Assembly: GCF_002797675.1 (NCBI RefSeq)
Contig: NZ_PGEX01000001.1
Span: 1,054,001 to 1,118,000, forward strand
Reading direction: 5' to 3'
Source of the DNA: Hallerella succinigenes
GTDB lineage: Bacteria; Fibrobacterota; Fibrobacteria; Fibrobacterales; Fibrobacteraceae
Length of the DNA: 64,000 bases
Numbering within the stretch: position 1 is the first letter of the stretch; each line of letters starts with the position of its first letter. Positions 44,653 to 53,132 of the stretch are shown one piece after another. Below the pieces are notes generated by a model. It saw only the letters and a list, made by a program, of their open reading frames with translations, made no database searches and was not told where the DNA came from. The position numbers and the translations under genes were made by a program.

Positions 44653-45759
44653 TTAACCCGCCTTCTTTGCTGTTGCAGGAGCTGCTGCAGGAGCTTCCGG
44701 TGGAGGAGGGGGAGGAGGCGCAGCCTTCGCCTTGCAAACCTGGGACGGCTTGGCAGTGCGAGTTCCGCTGACCGCAATCATGCGGTATTCATCCCCGATC
44801 TTACCTTCGGGATCCACGAACTGTTTGTCTTTGACACCCGGCTTACCCACTTCGGTCCAGGTTCCGTTCGTATTCTTTTCTACGGTGATTTCCGTAAATT
44901 CAGGAGCGCCCTTCCAAGTGAGGGTAGCGCCATTGTCGTCGACGAGAGCATTTACGCCGAGCACCGGAGAAGGCGGGGCGTAATCGGAAACCTGCGGCTT
45001 TGCCGTTGCGCCCGGAGCACCCGGGTGCCCGCCGTGGCCCTTTACCATGCCGCCGAGAACTTCACGCGGAGGTTCCTTTGGATACTTGGCAGCACGATCT
45101 CTGCACCACTGCAGAATCTTGTCGAGACGTTCCGGAGTGAGGCATTCACCCGGTTTCAAAGTCAATTCGCCGTTTTCGACGTTCGTTGCAAAGTCGTCGT
45201 TCACAATCATCGCCGGAGCGTTACCGCAAGCGGCAAGGCATTCGACTTCGACGATCGTAAAAAGGCCGTCCTTGGTCGTTTCACCCGGCTTCAAGTCGAG
45301 CACGCGGCGTGCATACTGAAGCATGCTTTCGGCGCCACGCAAGTGGCAGCTGATGTTGTGGCAGAACTGCAACAGGAATCTTCCCGTCGGAGCGTGCTTG
45401 TACATCGTATAGAACGTTGCAACGCCGTAAGCGTGTGCCGCAGAGCATTTGCAAACGTCGGCAGCCCAACGGATCGCTTCGTGCGGAAGCCAGCCGATTG
45501 CATCCTGGGCAACCCAGAGCACTTCGAGAAGAGCGCCCTGCGCGACCGGATAACGGGAGAGCAAATCCGCGATGCGGATCTTGACTTCAGCCGTTTCGAG
45601 CAGCGGAGCGATTTCGCCCCAAGTCGGCTGCTTTTGAATCTTGTTCGCATGACCGCACTGGTCCACTGCGCCCGGAAGAACTTCAACTGGGGACGGACCT
45701 TTGGAATAAGAAAGAATGTTATTCGCAACGTCCTGAATTGCACCGGTAATATGACTCAT
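44653..45759 (-). CDS. nuoE: NADH-quinone oxidoreductase subunit E fused to an FN3-like domain
   Basis: 368 aa, about twice the usual NuoE length. The thioredoxin-like [2Fe-2S] domain occupies about residues 45-240, with ligands Cys133, Cys138 (CHNISC), Cys174 and Cys178 (CLAAC). A glycine-rich linker (GHGGHPGAPG) follows, then a segment at about 262-343 with the strand pattern of a fibronectin type III domain (SPVLGVNALVDDNGATLTW, ITVEKNTNGTWTEVG, EYRMIAVSG), and a Pro/Ala/Lys tail with seven consecutive prolines. The start at 45759 overlaps the nuoD stop (ATGA). An FN3-like module on a cytoplasmic electron-transfer subunit is odd; docking or scaffolding is a guess. Confidence 0.92.
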   Translation of the reverse strand: MSHITGAIQDVANNILSYSKGPSPVEVLPGAVDQCGHANKIQKQPTWGEIAPLLETAEVKIRIADLLSRYPVAQGALLEVLWVAQDAIGWLPHEAIRWAADVCKCSAAHAYGVATFYTMYKHAPTGRFLLQFCHNISCHLRGAESMLQYARRVLDLKPGETTKDGLFTIVEVECLAACGNAPAMIVNDDFATNVENGELTLKPGECLTPERLDKILQWCRDRAAKYPKEPPREVLGGMVKGHGGHPGAPGATAKPQVSDYAPPSPVLGVNALVDDNGATLTWKGAPEFTEITVEKNTNGTWTEVGKPGVKDKQFVDPEGKIGDEYRMIAVSGTRTAKPSQVCKAKAAPPPPPPPEAPAAAPATAKKAG

Positions 45760-46949
45760 CTGTCCAATTCTCCCGCGATAATGTTGATGCTCGAAAGGCA
45801 TGCAATCGAGTCTGCAATCATGCCGCCTTCCACGAGTTCATGGAACGCAGCGAACTGCGTAAAGCAAGGCGGACGCACCTTCACACGCCAAGGATGACCC
45901 GAGCCATCCGAAACGAGGGTGAAGCCGAGTTCGCCGTTAGCCGTTTCCGTTCCGCAGTAATATTCACCCGCCGGAACGCGAATGCCTTCGAAGACACTCT
46001 TGAAGCGGCCAGCCAAAGCTTCCATGTCTTGATAAACACGTTCATGAGACGGAACGCGCACGCGCGGATCTTCGACACTCACAGGACCCGGAGCAAGACG
46101 CTTCAGAGCCTGGCGAATGATCTTCAAAGATTCTTCCGCTTCGGCGAGACGGACCATAAGGCGGTCATAGACGTCACCACGGGTACCGGTCACCACGTTC
46201 CAGTCATAAGTTTCATAATCCCAATACGGTTCGTCCTTGCGAACATCACTGGCGACGCCCGTTGCACGAAGGCATGGTCCCGTCCAGCCGTAGCTGATCG
46301 CCTTTTCCGGCGTCATGCAGCCGACGTTCACCGTACGATCGAGGAAGATACGGTTGCGGTCAAAGCAAGCGTGCACATCGTGCAGGTTCTTCTCGACCGT
46401 CTTGCAAACCGCGAGAACATCTTCTTCAAAGCCTTCGTAAGTGTCGCGATAAAGTCCGCCGATACGGCCGTAGCTGTTCGTGAGACGAGCGCCGGTCAAT
46501 TTTTCCCAAATGCGCATCGTCTGTTCACGGGAATCGAACAAGTAAAAGAAGCCCGTCGTCGAGCCCAAGTCCTGGGCCGCAGCAGCGTCACAAATAAAGT
46601 GATCCGCGATACGGGAAAGTTCGTTCACAATCACGCGGATAACCTTTGCACGTTCCGGGATTTCGATGCCGAGCATCTTTTCCACAGCACGGCAGTACGC
46701 GAAGTTGTTCATCATCGCGGAGCAATAGTCCAAGCGGTCGGTAAGCGGCAAAACCTGTTGCCAGGTTCCGCGTTCCGCCATCTTTTCAAAGCCGCGGTGC
46801 AAGTAACCGATTTCACCGACAGAAGCAGCGATGTTTTCACCGTCCAAAGCCGTAATGTAGCGCAAGCATCCGTGCGTCGCACCATGCGACGGACCGATGT
46901 TCAACACCATCAAATTCTTTTCTTCGCCTTCAGGAGTCAGCACTTTCAT
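45756..46949 (-). CDS. nuoD: NADH-quinone oxidoreductase subunit D
   Basis: 397 aa. Homologous to the large subunit of NiFe hydrogenases without the metal; with NuoB it forms the quinone site. LNIGPSHGATHGCLRY (quinone-site His region, near residue 20), IGYLHRGFEKMAE, DRLDYCSAMMNN and the C-terminal SSINIIAGELDR are diagnostic. It is separate from NuoC here, not fused. The start overlaps the nuoC stop by 4 bp. Confidence 0.95.
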   Translation of the reverse strand: MKVLTPEGEEKNLMVLNIGPSHGATHGCLRYITALDGENIAASVGEIGYLHRGFEKMAERGTWQQVLPLTDRLDYCSAMMNNFAYCRAVEKMLGIEIPERAKVIRVIVNELSRIADHFICDAAAAQDLGSTTGFFYLFDSREQTMRIWEKLTGARLTNSYGRIGGLYRDTYEGFEEDVLAVCKTVEKNLHDVHACFDRNRIFLDRTVNVGCMTPEKAISYGWTGPCLRATGVASDVRKDEPYWDYETYDWNVVTGTRGDVYDRLMVRLAEAEESLKIIRQALKRLAPGPVSVEDPRVRVPSHERVYQDMEALAGRFKSVFEGIRVPAGEYYCGTETANGELGFTLVSDGSGHPWRVKVRPPCFTQFAAFHELVEGGMIADSIACLSSINIIAGELDR

Positions 46950-47599
46950 TTTTTAATACTCCCTTGCAGATATTCTTCTTCAGACGGATTGATTTCTTCC
47001 GGGCGCTCGAGAATACGGTAGCCCTTGGACTCCAAACGTTTTTCCAAAGTCGGATACAGGTAGTCGTTCGTCGAGAGCCATTGACGACGGTGAGCCGGGT
47101 AGTCCTTGCGGAGCGGATGGCCCACGAATTCTACGTGGTTCAAAATACGGCGCAGGTCCGGATGACCTTCAAAGATCACGCCGTACTGGTCGTAAACTTC
47201 ACGTTCCTGCCAGTTGGCAATGGCGTAAAGATCCGAAATCGTCGGGACCTTCAGGTCGGCTTCTTCGACAAGAACCTTGACCATCATGCGCTTGGCTGGT
47301 TCGTAAACGCTCTTGAAAACGTATTCGACCGCAAAGCGAGGTCCGACATAATCCTTAAAACCGAGATAGTCGATGCCGACGACATCCATCAGCATGTCAA
47401 GTCCGAGTTCGTCACGAATAGCAAGCACCGTCGCATGCAAATTGCAACGGTCCACCACTACCGTCAGTCCCCACGGATTCTTTTCAGACCGAACGGCTCC
47501 GAACTTTTCGAGAGCCTTGAGCGCAGCTTCTTCGAAAGCCTGACGAGCTTCCGGAGTCGCGACGATCGGCTCTTTCACGTTGTCTAGAGATGTGGCCAT
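46946..47599 (-). CDS. nuoC: NADH-quinone oxidoreductase subunit C
   Basis: 217 aa from the ATG at 47599, which overlaps the nuoB stop (TAATG). The 30-kDa subunit signature is WQEREVYDQYGVIFEGHPDL with RRILN following, then FVGHPLRKDYPAHRRQW near residue 170. A longer frame reaching into nuoB has no ribosome-binding site and is rejected. It belongs to the hydrophilic arm near the quinone site. Confidence 0.94.
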   Translation of the reverse strand: MATSLDNVKEPIVATPEARQAFEEAALKALEKFGAVRSEKNPWGLTVVVDRCNLHATVLAIRDELGLDMLMDVVGIDYLGFKDYVGPRFAVEYVFKSVYEPAKRMMVKVLVEEADLKVPTISDLYAIANWQEREVYDQYGVIFEGHPDLRRILNHVEFVGHPLRKDYPAHRRQWLSTNDYLYPTLEKRLESKGYRILERPEEINPSEEEYLQGSIKK

Positions 47600-48240
47600 T
47601 ACGGATTCTCCTTCCAAAATTCCGCTTTGCGGATAGCGGTATTCTTTAAGCATTCCGCCTTTTCCTTGAGCTCCAATACCTTTGCACGGGAGTATTCCGA
47701 AAGCTCCTGCTTCGCCTGAGCGGTCTTCGCCTGGAGCAGTTCCCACTGTTCCTTCAGGCGTTCCTTACGTTTTGCCATGTAGGATTCATCCGAAACCTTC
47801 TTCTGGATTTCGAACATCGCATCGAAGAAGGCTTCCGGACGGCTCGGGCAGCCGCCGATATAAACATCGACCGGAATAATGTTATCGATACCCGGGACTG
47901 TGCAGTAGCAGTCGTATACACCGCCGGACGTTGCACAGGCACCCATCGCAATCACCCACTTCGGTTCAGCGAGCTGTTCGTAAATACGCTTCAGAATCGG
48001 AGCCTGTTTGTAAGTAATCGTCCCCTGAACGGCCAAGACGTCGGACTGACGCGGCGTAAAGCGGACGTATTCAGAGCCGATACGCGAAAGGTCGTAGGGG
48101 CTTGTTTCTGTACTCATGAATTCAATAGCGCAACACGCCGTTCCGTAAGGAAACGGCCACAGGGAATTTTTACGTCCCCAGTTGACTATGAAGTCAAGTT
48201 TCGTTGTGAAGAAATTGGCTTCTTGGGCTTCAACTGCCAT
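47599..48240 (-). CDS. nuoB: NADH-quinone oxidoreductase subunit B with C-terminal helical extension
   Basis: 213 aa from the ATG at 48240. Carries the terminal cluster N2: tandem Cys36-Cys37 (GTACCAIEFM), Cys102 (GACATSGG) and Cys131 (GGCPSRPEA). The core ends near 146; residues 147-213 form a highly charged helix or coiled coil (YMAKRKERLKEQWELLQAKT and onward) that ordinary NuoB proteins lack or have only in short form. First gene of the operon; no nuoA precedes it within the window. Confidence 0.94.
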   Translation of the reverse strand: MAVEAQEANFFTTKLDFIVNWGRKNSLWPFPYGTACCAIEFMSTETSPYDLSRIGSEYVRFTPRQSDVLAVQGTITYKQAPILKRIYEQLAEPKWVIAMGACATSGGVYDCYCTVPGIDNIIPVDVYIGGCPSRPEAFFDAMFEIQKKVSDESYMAKRKERLKEQWELLQAKTAQAKQELSEYSRAKVLELKEKAECLKNTAIRKAEFWKENP

Positions 48241-48604
48241 AGAACGATACCTCGTAAATGTCGGTTTGAAAGATAGAAATTGAATTTGAGGGGAGTACCG
48301 ATTTCCCTTCAAAAGCACAAAAATGAAAGTTTAAGGACCCATTTTGACCTCAAAAAACGCCCTTTCGGATTAAATTAAGCAAATTAGTCGGAATTAATCG
48401 AACTCAGACGACCCGTTTTTCGTCCGTTTTAAAAGCAAAGTGTTTTAGTCGGAATTAAACGCACGTTCAAACAAAACCGCGCTTTTTGGATTCATTCCCT
48501 TGACGCATTTATTAGAGATCTCGAACTTCATTTTTTAGCAACACCTAACTTCCATCCTCGTAAATGAGGCTTCGGCTAAATCAAGTTGAGGCATCCAGAA
48601 AAAT
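48241..48604. promoter_or_regulatory. nuo leader region with a 14-bp direct repeat; no nuoA
   Basis: No frame resembling NuoA (about 120 aa, three helices) is present. TTAGTCGGAATTAA occurs at 48384-48397 and 48445-48458, 61 bp apart in the same orientation, both followed by a CG two bases on. Within an AT-rich stretch upstream of the first nuo gene, they may be regulator-binding sites. No regulator is identified. Confidence 0.4.
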
Positions 48605-48627
48605 AGACCCGGTTTCGTCTGGGGTCT
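48605..48627 (-). terminator. Terminator of the pectate-lyase-fold gene
   Basis: Minus strand: AGACCC, an 11-base loop, GGGTCT, then ATTTTT, 6 bp after the stop codon. The plus strand also ends in six T, so it may work in both directions. Confidence 0.65.
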
Positions 48628-48632
48628 GTTTT

Positions 48633-50078
48633 TTACCTCGGAGGATTGTAGGGCATTTCCTCTGAGATTTCCCGATGTCCGATCATGGACGCCCTCACGC
48701 GTCCTTTTTCTTTGGTCGAAAAGCGGAATTCCGGTCCGCGGAAAATCACGTTTTGCACAGTCGCAAGACCCGAGCCTTGAACGATCAAATGTTCAAAAGT
48801 ACGGGCGTCGTAACGGCCCGTGTCGGGAACAGCAAAGACGGTGTTGCTGAGCTGCAAAACGCCACGGACGTTAAAGATTTTTCCGCGCCACGGAGCTTCT
48901 TTCGAAATTCCTTCCGGAAAGTTCAGCACTTCGGAATTTACAATTTGGAGCGTCGCATGCTTCCCCACCGTGAACTGGTCCTTTTCTACGTCCGCACCGG
49001 TCACGCCAAAACTAAAGAAAGCATTTGTAAAGCGAAGCGATCCGTAACAGCTGTCGCCGAGAATCACGCGTCCGAGCAAGTTGCTGTTTGAAAAATTAAC
49101 CCCGACGCCCGTGTTCACAAAATTCGCTTCGACAGCTACATTGCAAAGGTCACAGCCGCTGTTCGAAATATCGAACGAGGGCAGCGCCCGAGTGCCGAAC
49201 TCCCACTGCGAAGAATCCGCTGCGGTCATGGATTTTTCAAAGACAAAGCCTTTGTTCGCATAGATAATAAACACCTGATTCAGCCAGCCCCAATCGGCCC
49301 TGTGAAATTCAATGCCCGTCATATTTTCGAGGTTCTGTTTAGCAAGGAGTTCCGCCTTCGCATGGTCCGAAGCCTTTATCCCGTAGAACGGCCAGCTGTA
49401 CTGATTGTGAATATTCACATTCTGAATCACCCCGAGCGATGTAATGCCGTCGAGAACCATTCCCTTTTTAAATACAGACATGTTCACGCCGCTGATAAAA
49501 TGGTCGTTCGCACTCCAGCGCATAAAGATGCCCGCATAAGAATTCACCAGAGTCGTATTCACGACCGCGCAATGGGAAATCTCCCGTACCTGGTGGTTTT
49601 CATCGTAATCGTTGTTGCAAAAAACAGTCCAGGAATACGGCACCGGATTCCAAACGTCCGCCTGCTCCGGGTAAACGAGGTTCACCCCGTCGAGAGTCGC
49701 CGAACCTAAAAGGGTCACGCAGGATTCATACTTCCAAGGTTCCTTGTCGATATCTGCGGCACGCCCTACGTAACATTCGATTGTCGTGCCGGCACCTTCC
49801 AAATCCGCACGTTCCGCGATATGCGGACGCGTATATGTCCCCTTAAGAGTCAAACCGCGCGGCACATAGATCGGCTTTTCAAATTGCCAACGGCCCGCCG
49901 GCAAAAAGACCCCCTGCGCATTCTGCTTCGCCGCTTCTTCAAACGCGCTTTGCAAAGCGACATCATCCGAAGCTCCGTCATTCGGGAATCCGCCAAAATC
50001 CTGCACGTTCAAAAACACTTGAGCGAAAGCACTCGAAGTCCAAATCCAGAACAGGGTAAAGGTCAAAAAGGCGCGCAT
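48633..50078 (-). CDS. Secreted pectate-lyase/GH28-fold beta-helix protein
   Basis: 481 aa from the ATG at 50078, which gives a good signal peptide (MRAFLTFTLFWIWTSSAFA). The mature N-terminus VQDFGGFPNDGASDDVALQS with the following AFEEAA is the start of the Pectate_lyase_3 right-handed beta-helix seen in polysaccharide lyases and phage tailspike-like proteins; ISGVNMSVFKKGMVLDG and repeated N/V/F ladders follow. I see no certain GH28 catalytic Asp triad, so activity is not assigned. It is divergent from rarA with only 44 bp between start codons, so their promoters must overlap. A longer upstream frame reading into rarA is rejected. Confidence 0.75.
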   Translation of the reverse strand: MRAFLTFTLFWIWTSSAFAQVFLNVQDFGGFPNDGASDDVALQSAFEEAAKQNAQGVFLPAGRWQFEKPIYVPRGLTLKGTYTRPHIAERADLEGAGTTIECYVGRAADIDKEPWKYESCVTLLGSATLDGVNLVYPEQADVWNPVPYSWTVFCNNDYDENHQVREISHCAVVNTTLVNSYAGIFMRWSANDHFISGVNMSVFKKGMVLDGITSLGVIQNVNIHNQYSWPFYGIKASDHAKAELLAKQNLENMTGIEFHRADWGWLNQVFIIYANKGFVFEKSMTAADSSQWEFGTRALPSFDISNSGCDLCNVAVEANFVNTGVGVNFSNSNLLGRVILGDSCYGSLRFTNAFFSFGVTGADVEKDQFTVGKHATLQIVNSEVLNFPEGISKEAPWRGKIFNVRGVLQLSNTVFAVPDTGRYDARTFEHLIVQGSGLATVQNVIFRGPEFRFSTKEKGRVRASMIGHREISEEMPYNPPR

Positions 50079-50122
50079 AAGCTTCCGAAAGACGATTCGA
50101 AATAAATGTATATTAAACGGCG

Positions 50123-51424
50123 ATGAACGATGCAAACACAAGACCGCTCGCTGAACGTTTACGTCCAACATCCCTGGATGAATTCCTGGGACAAAATAAG
50201 ATTTTGGGCGAAAGCAGCATGCTCCGCCAGAGCATTGAAGCGGACACGGTTCCAAGCATGATCTTTTGGGGACCTCCGGGCTGCGGAAAGACGAGCCTCG
50301 CAAACGTCATCCATCTGAACACTCAAAAGCGCTTCGTCGCCCTTTCCGCCGTGGAATCCGGTGTGAAAGATGTGAAGGCGGTTCTTGCAGAAGCGAAGAC
50401 CTACCAGAACCTCGGCAAAGGTACGATTCTTTTTATCGATGAAATTCACCGTTTCAACAAGAGTCAGCAGGACGCTTTGCTGAAAGCGGTGGAAGACGGT
50501 ACGGTGACGCTGATCGGCGCGACGACCGAAAACCCGGGATTCGAAGTGAATTCCGCTCTCCTTTCCCGATGCCAGCTGATTCTCTTTGGACCCCTTTCAA
50601 CAGAAGATCTGTCGCATTTGGCAAAGCTCGCCCTTAAGGAACACCCCCGCGGAATGCAGCTTTCGGATGTGGAAATTTCGGACGAAACGCTTTTGAAGCT
50701 CGTTTCGCAGGCAGACGGCGACGCACGCTTTTTGCTGAACCAGGTCGAATGGATTGCGAAGAACCTGAACGGTAAAAAAGTCATCGACGCCAAGCTTTTG
50801 GACGCGATCCAGTACAAGAAACCTCTCCGTTACGACAAGTCGAACGAAGAACATTACAACCTGATTTCTGCATTGCACAAGTCGGTCCGCGGAAGCGATC
50901 CCGATGCCGCCGTTTACTGGTTGCACCGCATGATTCAAGGCGGCGAAGACCCGCGTTTTATCATTCGCCGTTTGATGCGCATGGCGATGGAAGACATCGG
51001 GCTTGCCGATCCAAACGCCCTGCTCCTTGCGACCGCCGCGCGACAGGCCTTTGACTTTATGGGCGTCCCGGAAGGCTTGATAGGCCTTGACGAAGTGGCG
51101 ATTTACCTCGCTCTCGCCCCCAAGAGCAACAGCGTGGAACTCGCCGGCATGAAAGCGGACGCGGTGATTAAAAAGACAGGTACGCTACCCGTCCCCCGCG
51201 CATTCCGCAATTCCGTGACAAAAGTCGGCGAACAGCTCGGCTACGGAAACGGCTACATGTACGATCACGACAGTCCAGGCGCCTATTCCGCCCAGGAACA
51301 TTTGCCGAAGGAACTCGTCGGCACGGAAATCTACAGCCCGACCGAATACGGCAGGGAAAAGAAGCTCGCCGAACGCCTCGCGGAGCTGAAAGCGATCAAG
51401 GCTTCGAAAGTTTCTGACAAGTAA
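50123..51424 (+). CDS. rarA: Replication-associated recombination protein A (MgsA/RarA)
   Basis: 433 aa clamp-loader-like AAA+ ATPase that acts at stalled replication forks. RPTSLDEFLGQ at the N-terminus, Walker A GPPGCGKTS (near residue 52), Walker B LFIDEIHRFNKSQQD, sensor GATTENPGFEVNSALLSRC (near 135) and the tetramerisation region with MRMAMEDIGLADP. Length and motif order are normal. It appears monocistronic. Confidence 0.95.
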   Translation: MNDANTRPLAERLRPTSLDEFLGQNKILGESSMLRQSIEADTVPSMIFWGPPGCGKTSLANVIHLNTQKRFVALSAVESGVKDVKAVLAEAKTYQNLGKGTILFIDEIHRFNKSQQDALLKAVEDGTVTLIGATTENPGFEVNSALLSRCQLILFGPLSTEDLSHLAKLALKEHPRGMQLSDVEISDETLLKLVSQADGDARFLLNQVEWIAKNLNGKKVIDAKLLDAIQYKKPLRYDKSNEEHYNLISALHKSVRGSDPDAAVYWLHRMIQGGEDPRFIIRRLMRMAMEDIGLADPNALLLATAARQAFDFMGVPEGLIGLDEVAIYLALAPKSNSVELAGMKADAVIKKTGTLPVPRAFRNSVTKVGEQLGYGNGYMYDHDSPGAYSAQEHLPKELVGTEIYSPTEYGREKKLAERLAELKAIKASKVSDK

Positions 51425-51597
51425 CCAAAACTTACTTTCTGCTTACAACATTTACTTTTTAAAGAAAACGTTCCTTTTTGAACGCTTGATGCGTCCCATT
51501 TCATTGATTTTGAAGCGTTTAGGGCAAATTCGGATAAAAACATATCCGTTTTATAGCTTTTTAATATAGTTTGGGAGAAAACTGAAGGAGTCCTTTC

Positions 51598-52392
51598 ATG
51601 AATTTCAAATTGCTTGCCGCAGCGGCTGCTTTGTGCATTTCGCCGTCTTTTGCTATCCTCGGCATTGGTTTTCAATACGCCCCGAACTTTGGAACTAGTC
51701 TCGACAAGACTTCTAACGAAGAAATCGCAGGTTTAAGCTCTGGCGATCTTCAACTCGGCAAGGTGGAATACCGCCACGGTTCCTTCAGCGGTATGCAGGG
51801 CTTCGGTCTTAAGCTTTGGATCGACATCCTTCCGATTATCGACATCGAAGCGACTTACAACCTTCAGTGGGGCTCTTACTCTTCGACTTTGACCGTCACC
51901 GGTCTCGATGGCAAGGCGATCGAACGCGACATCGAACTTGAATTCGACGGTGTTCCGTTCGGCAAAACGACTCCGAAGTTCGTCGCCATGAACGGAGATG
52001 TTTCTATTACCTATCCGATTACTTCCCTTCCGATTATCCGTCCGTATATCGGCGGTGGTCTTACCTACTACTTGAGCACTCCGGTGATGAGCGCAAAATT
52101 CATCAACAGCTATATGGAAGTTCTCGAAGGGGAACTCAAAGAAGCTCTCGTTTCCGGCACGATGAGCGAAAAACAGGCGAAAGAACTCGCAAACAAGCTT
52201 TCCGATAAATTGCAAGATGACGGTCTGAACACAAATCTCGGCGGTCATATCATTGTGGGTCTTCGCGCCAAGTTGCCGATTATCCCGATTGCAGCCTATG
52301 TAAACGGCAAGTATTACTTCGGCATCGACTACGATGACGAAATTGACGCATCCTCGTTCGTTTTGGAAGCCGGTGTCGGCTTTGCTCTTTAA
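51598..52392 (+). CDS. Outer-membrane beta-barrel protein upstream of a two-component system
   Basis: 264 aa. Signal peptide MNFKLLAAAAALCISPSFA, then strands with Gly/Tyr-rich turns (IGFQYAPNFGTSL, IEATYNLQWGSYSS, YIGGGLTYYLSTP, LEAGVGFAL at the C-terminus), as in outer-membrane barrels. A helical insert (about 175-215, EVLEGELKEALVSGTMSEKQ) interrupts the barrel and may form a plug or periplasmic element. No family recognised. GGAG lies 7 nt before the ATG. The response regulator starts 26 bp downstream, so the three genes 51598-54937 probably form one unit. Confidence 0.65.
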   Translation: MNFKLLAAAAALCISPSFAILGIGFQYAPNFGTSLDKTSNEEIAGLSSGDLQLGKVEYRHGSFSGMQGFGLKLWIDILPIIDIEATYNLQWGSYSSTLTVTGLDGKAIERDIELEFDGVPFGKTTPKFVAMNGDVSITYPITSLPIIRPYIGGGLTYYLSTPVMSAKFINSYMEVLEGELKEALVSGTMSEKQAKELANKLSDKLQDDGLNTNLGGHIIVGLRAKLPIIPIAAYVNGKYYFGIDYDDEIDASSFVLEAGVGFAL

Positions 52393-52418
52393 TTCGATCT
52401 GATTTGGGAGTTTTTCGC

Positions 52419-53132
52419 ATGGATAAGAAAAACACGAACATTACAATTCTCGTCATCGAAGACGAAATTGCAATCGCAGAAGGTCTCGTCGATCTTCTGG
52501 AATTCCAGGGTTATCACGTTAAGCATGTCGCAGATGGCATTTCGGGCCTTACCGAAGGTCTCAGCGGCAAATACGGATTGATCCTTCTCGACTTGATGCT
52601 CCCGGGCATGGACGGTTTTACTGTTTGCGACAAGATCCGTGAAAAAGACAAGGACGTCCCTATCATTATCCTTTCGGCCAAGAATACCGACAAGGATATT
52701 ATTGACGGTTTGAAGTACGGCGCAGACGATTACGTTCCAAAGCCGTTTGCCGTTCCGATGCTCCTCGCCCGTATCGAAGCGGTTCTTCGCCGTTCCCGTC
52801 AGTCGATGGAAGGCGACGGCAAACTCGCTGCAGGCAATCTGCGCGTGAACTTCCGCGAATACAGCGGCTTCCGTGGCACCGAAAAGCTTTCCTTTACCCG
52901 TAAGGAAATCGAAATTCTCGAATATCTGTGGAACAATCGTGACCGCGCCGTTCCACGTGCAGAACTTTTGAATAAGGTCTGGGGTTACGAAAACGCGGAA
53001 ACCGTCGATACCCGTACGGTGGACATCCACATTACCAAGCTCCGCAAGAAGATCGAAGACGACCCGTCTCATCCTTGCCTGCTCGTCACGTTCCGCGGTG
53101 AAGGATACCAGCTCAGAGAAACACCGGACTGA
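52419..53132 (+). CDS. OmpR/PhoB-family response regulator
   Basis: 237 aa from the ATG at 52419 (GGGAG about 9 nt upstream). Receiver domain: VIEDE acidic pair, phosphorylated Asp in LLDLMLPGMDGF (near residue 54), Thr/Ser switch in ILSAKNTD and Lys in VPKPF. The DNA-binding winged helix has LSFTRKEIEILEYLWNNRDR, VWGYENAETVDTRTVDIHIT and FRGEGYQL. It overlaps the kinase gene by one base. PhoB-like in architecture, but the partner gene and barrel neighbour point to envelope sensing as an alternative to phosphate control. Confidence 0.93.
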   Translation: MDKKNTNITILVIEDEIAIAEGLVDLLEFQGYHVKHVADGISGLTEGLSGKYGLILLDLMLPGMDGFTVCDKIREKDKDVPIIILSAKNTDKDIIDGLKYGADDYVPKPFAVPMLLARIEAVLRRSRQSMEGDGKLAAGNLRVNFREYSGFRGTEKLSFTRKEIEILEYLWNNRDRAVPRAELLNKVWGYENAETVDTRTVDIHITKLRKKIEDDPSHPCLLVTFRGEGYQLRETPD

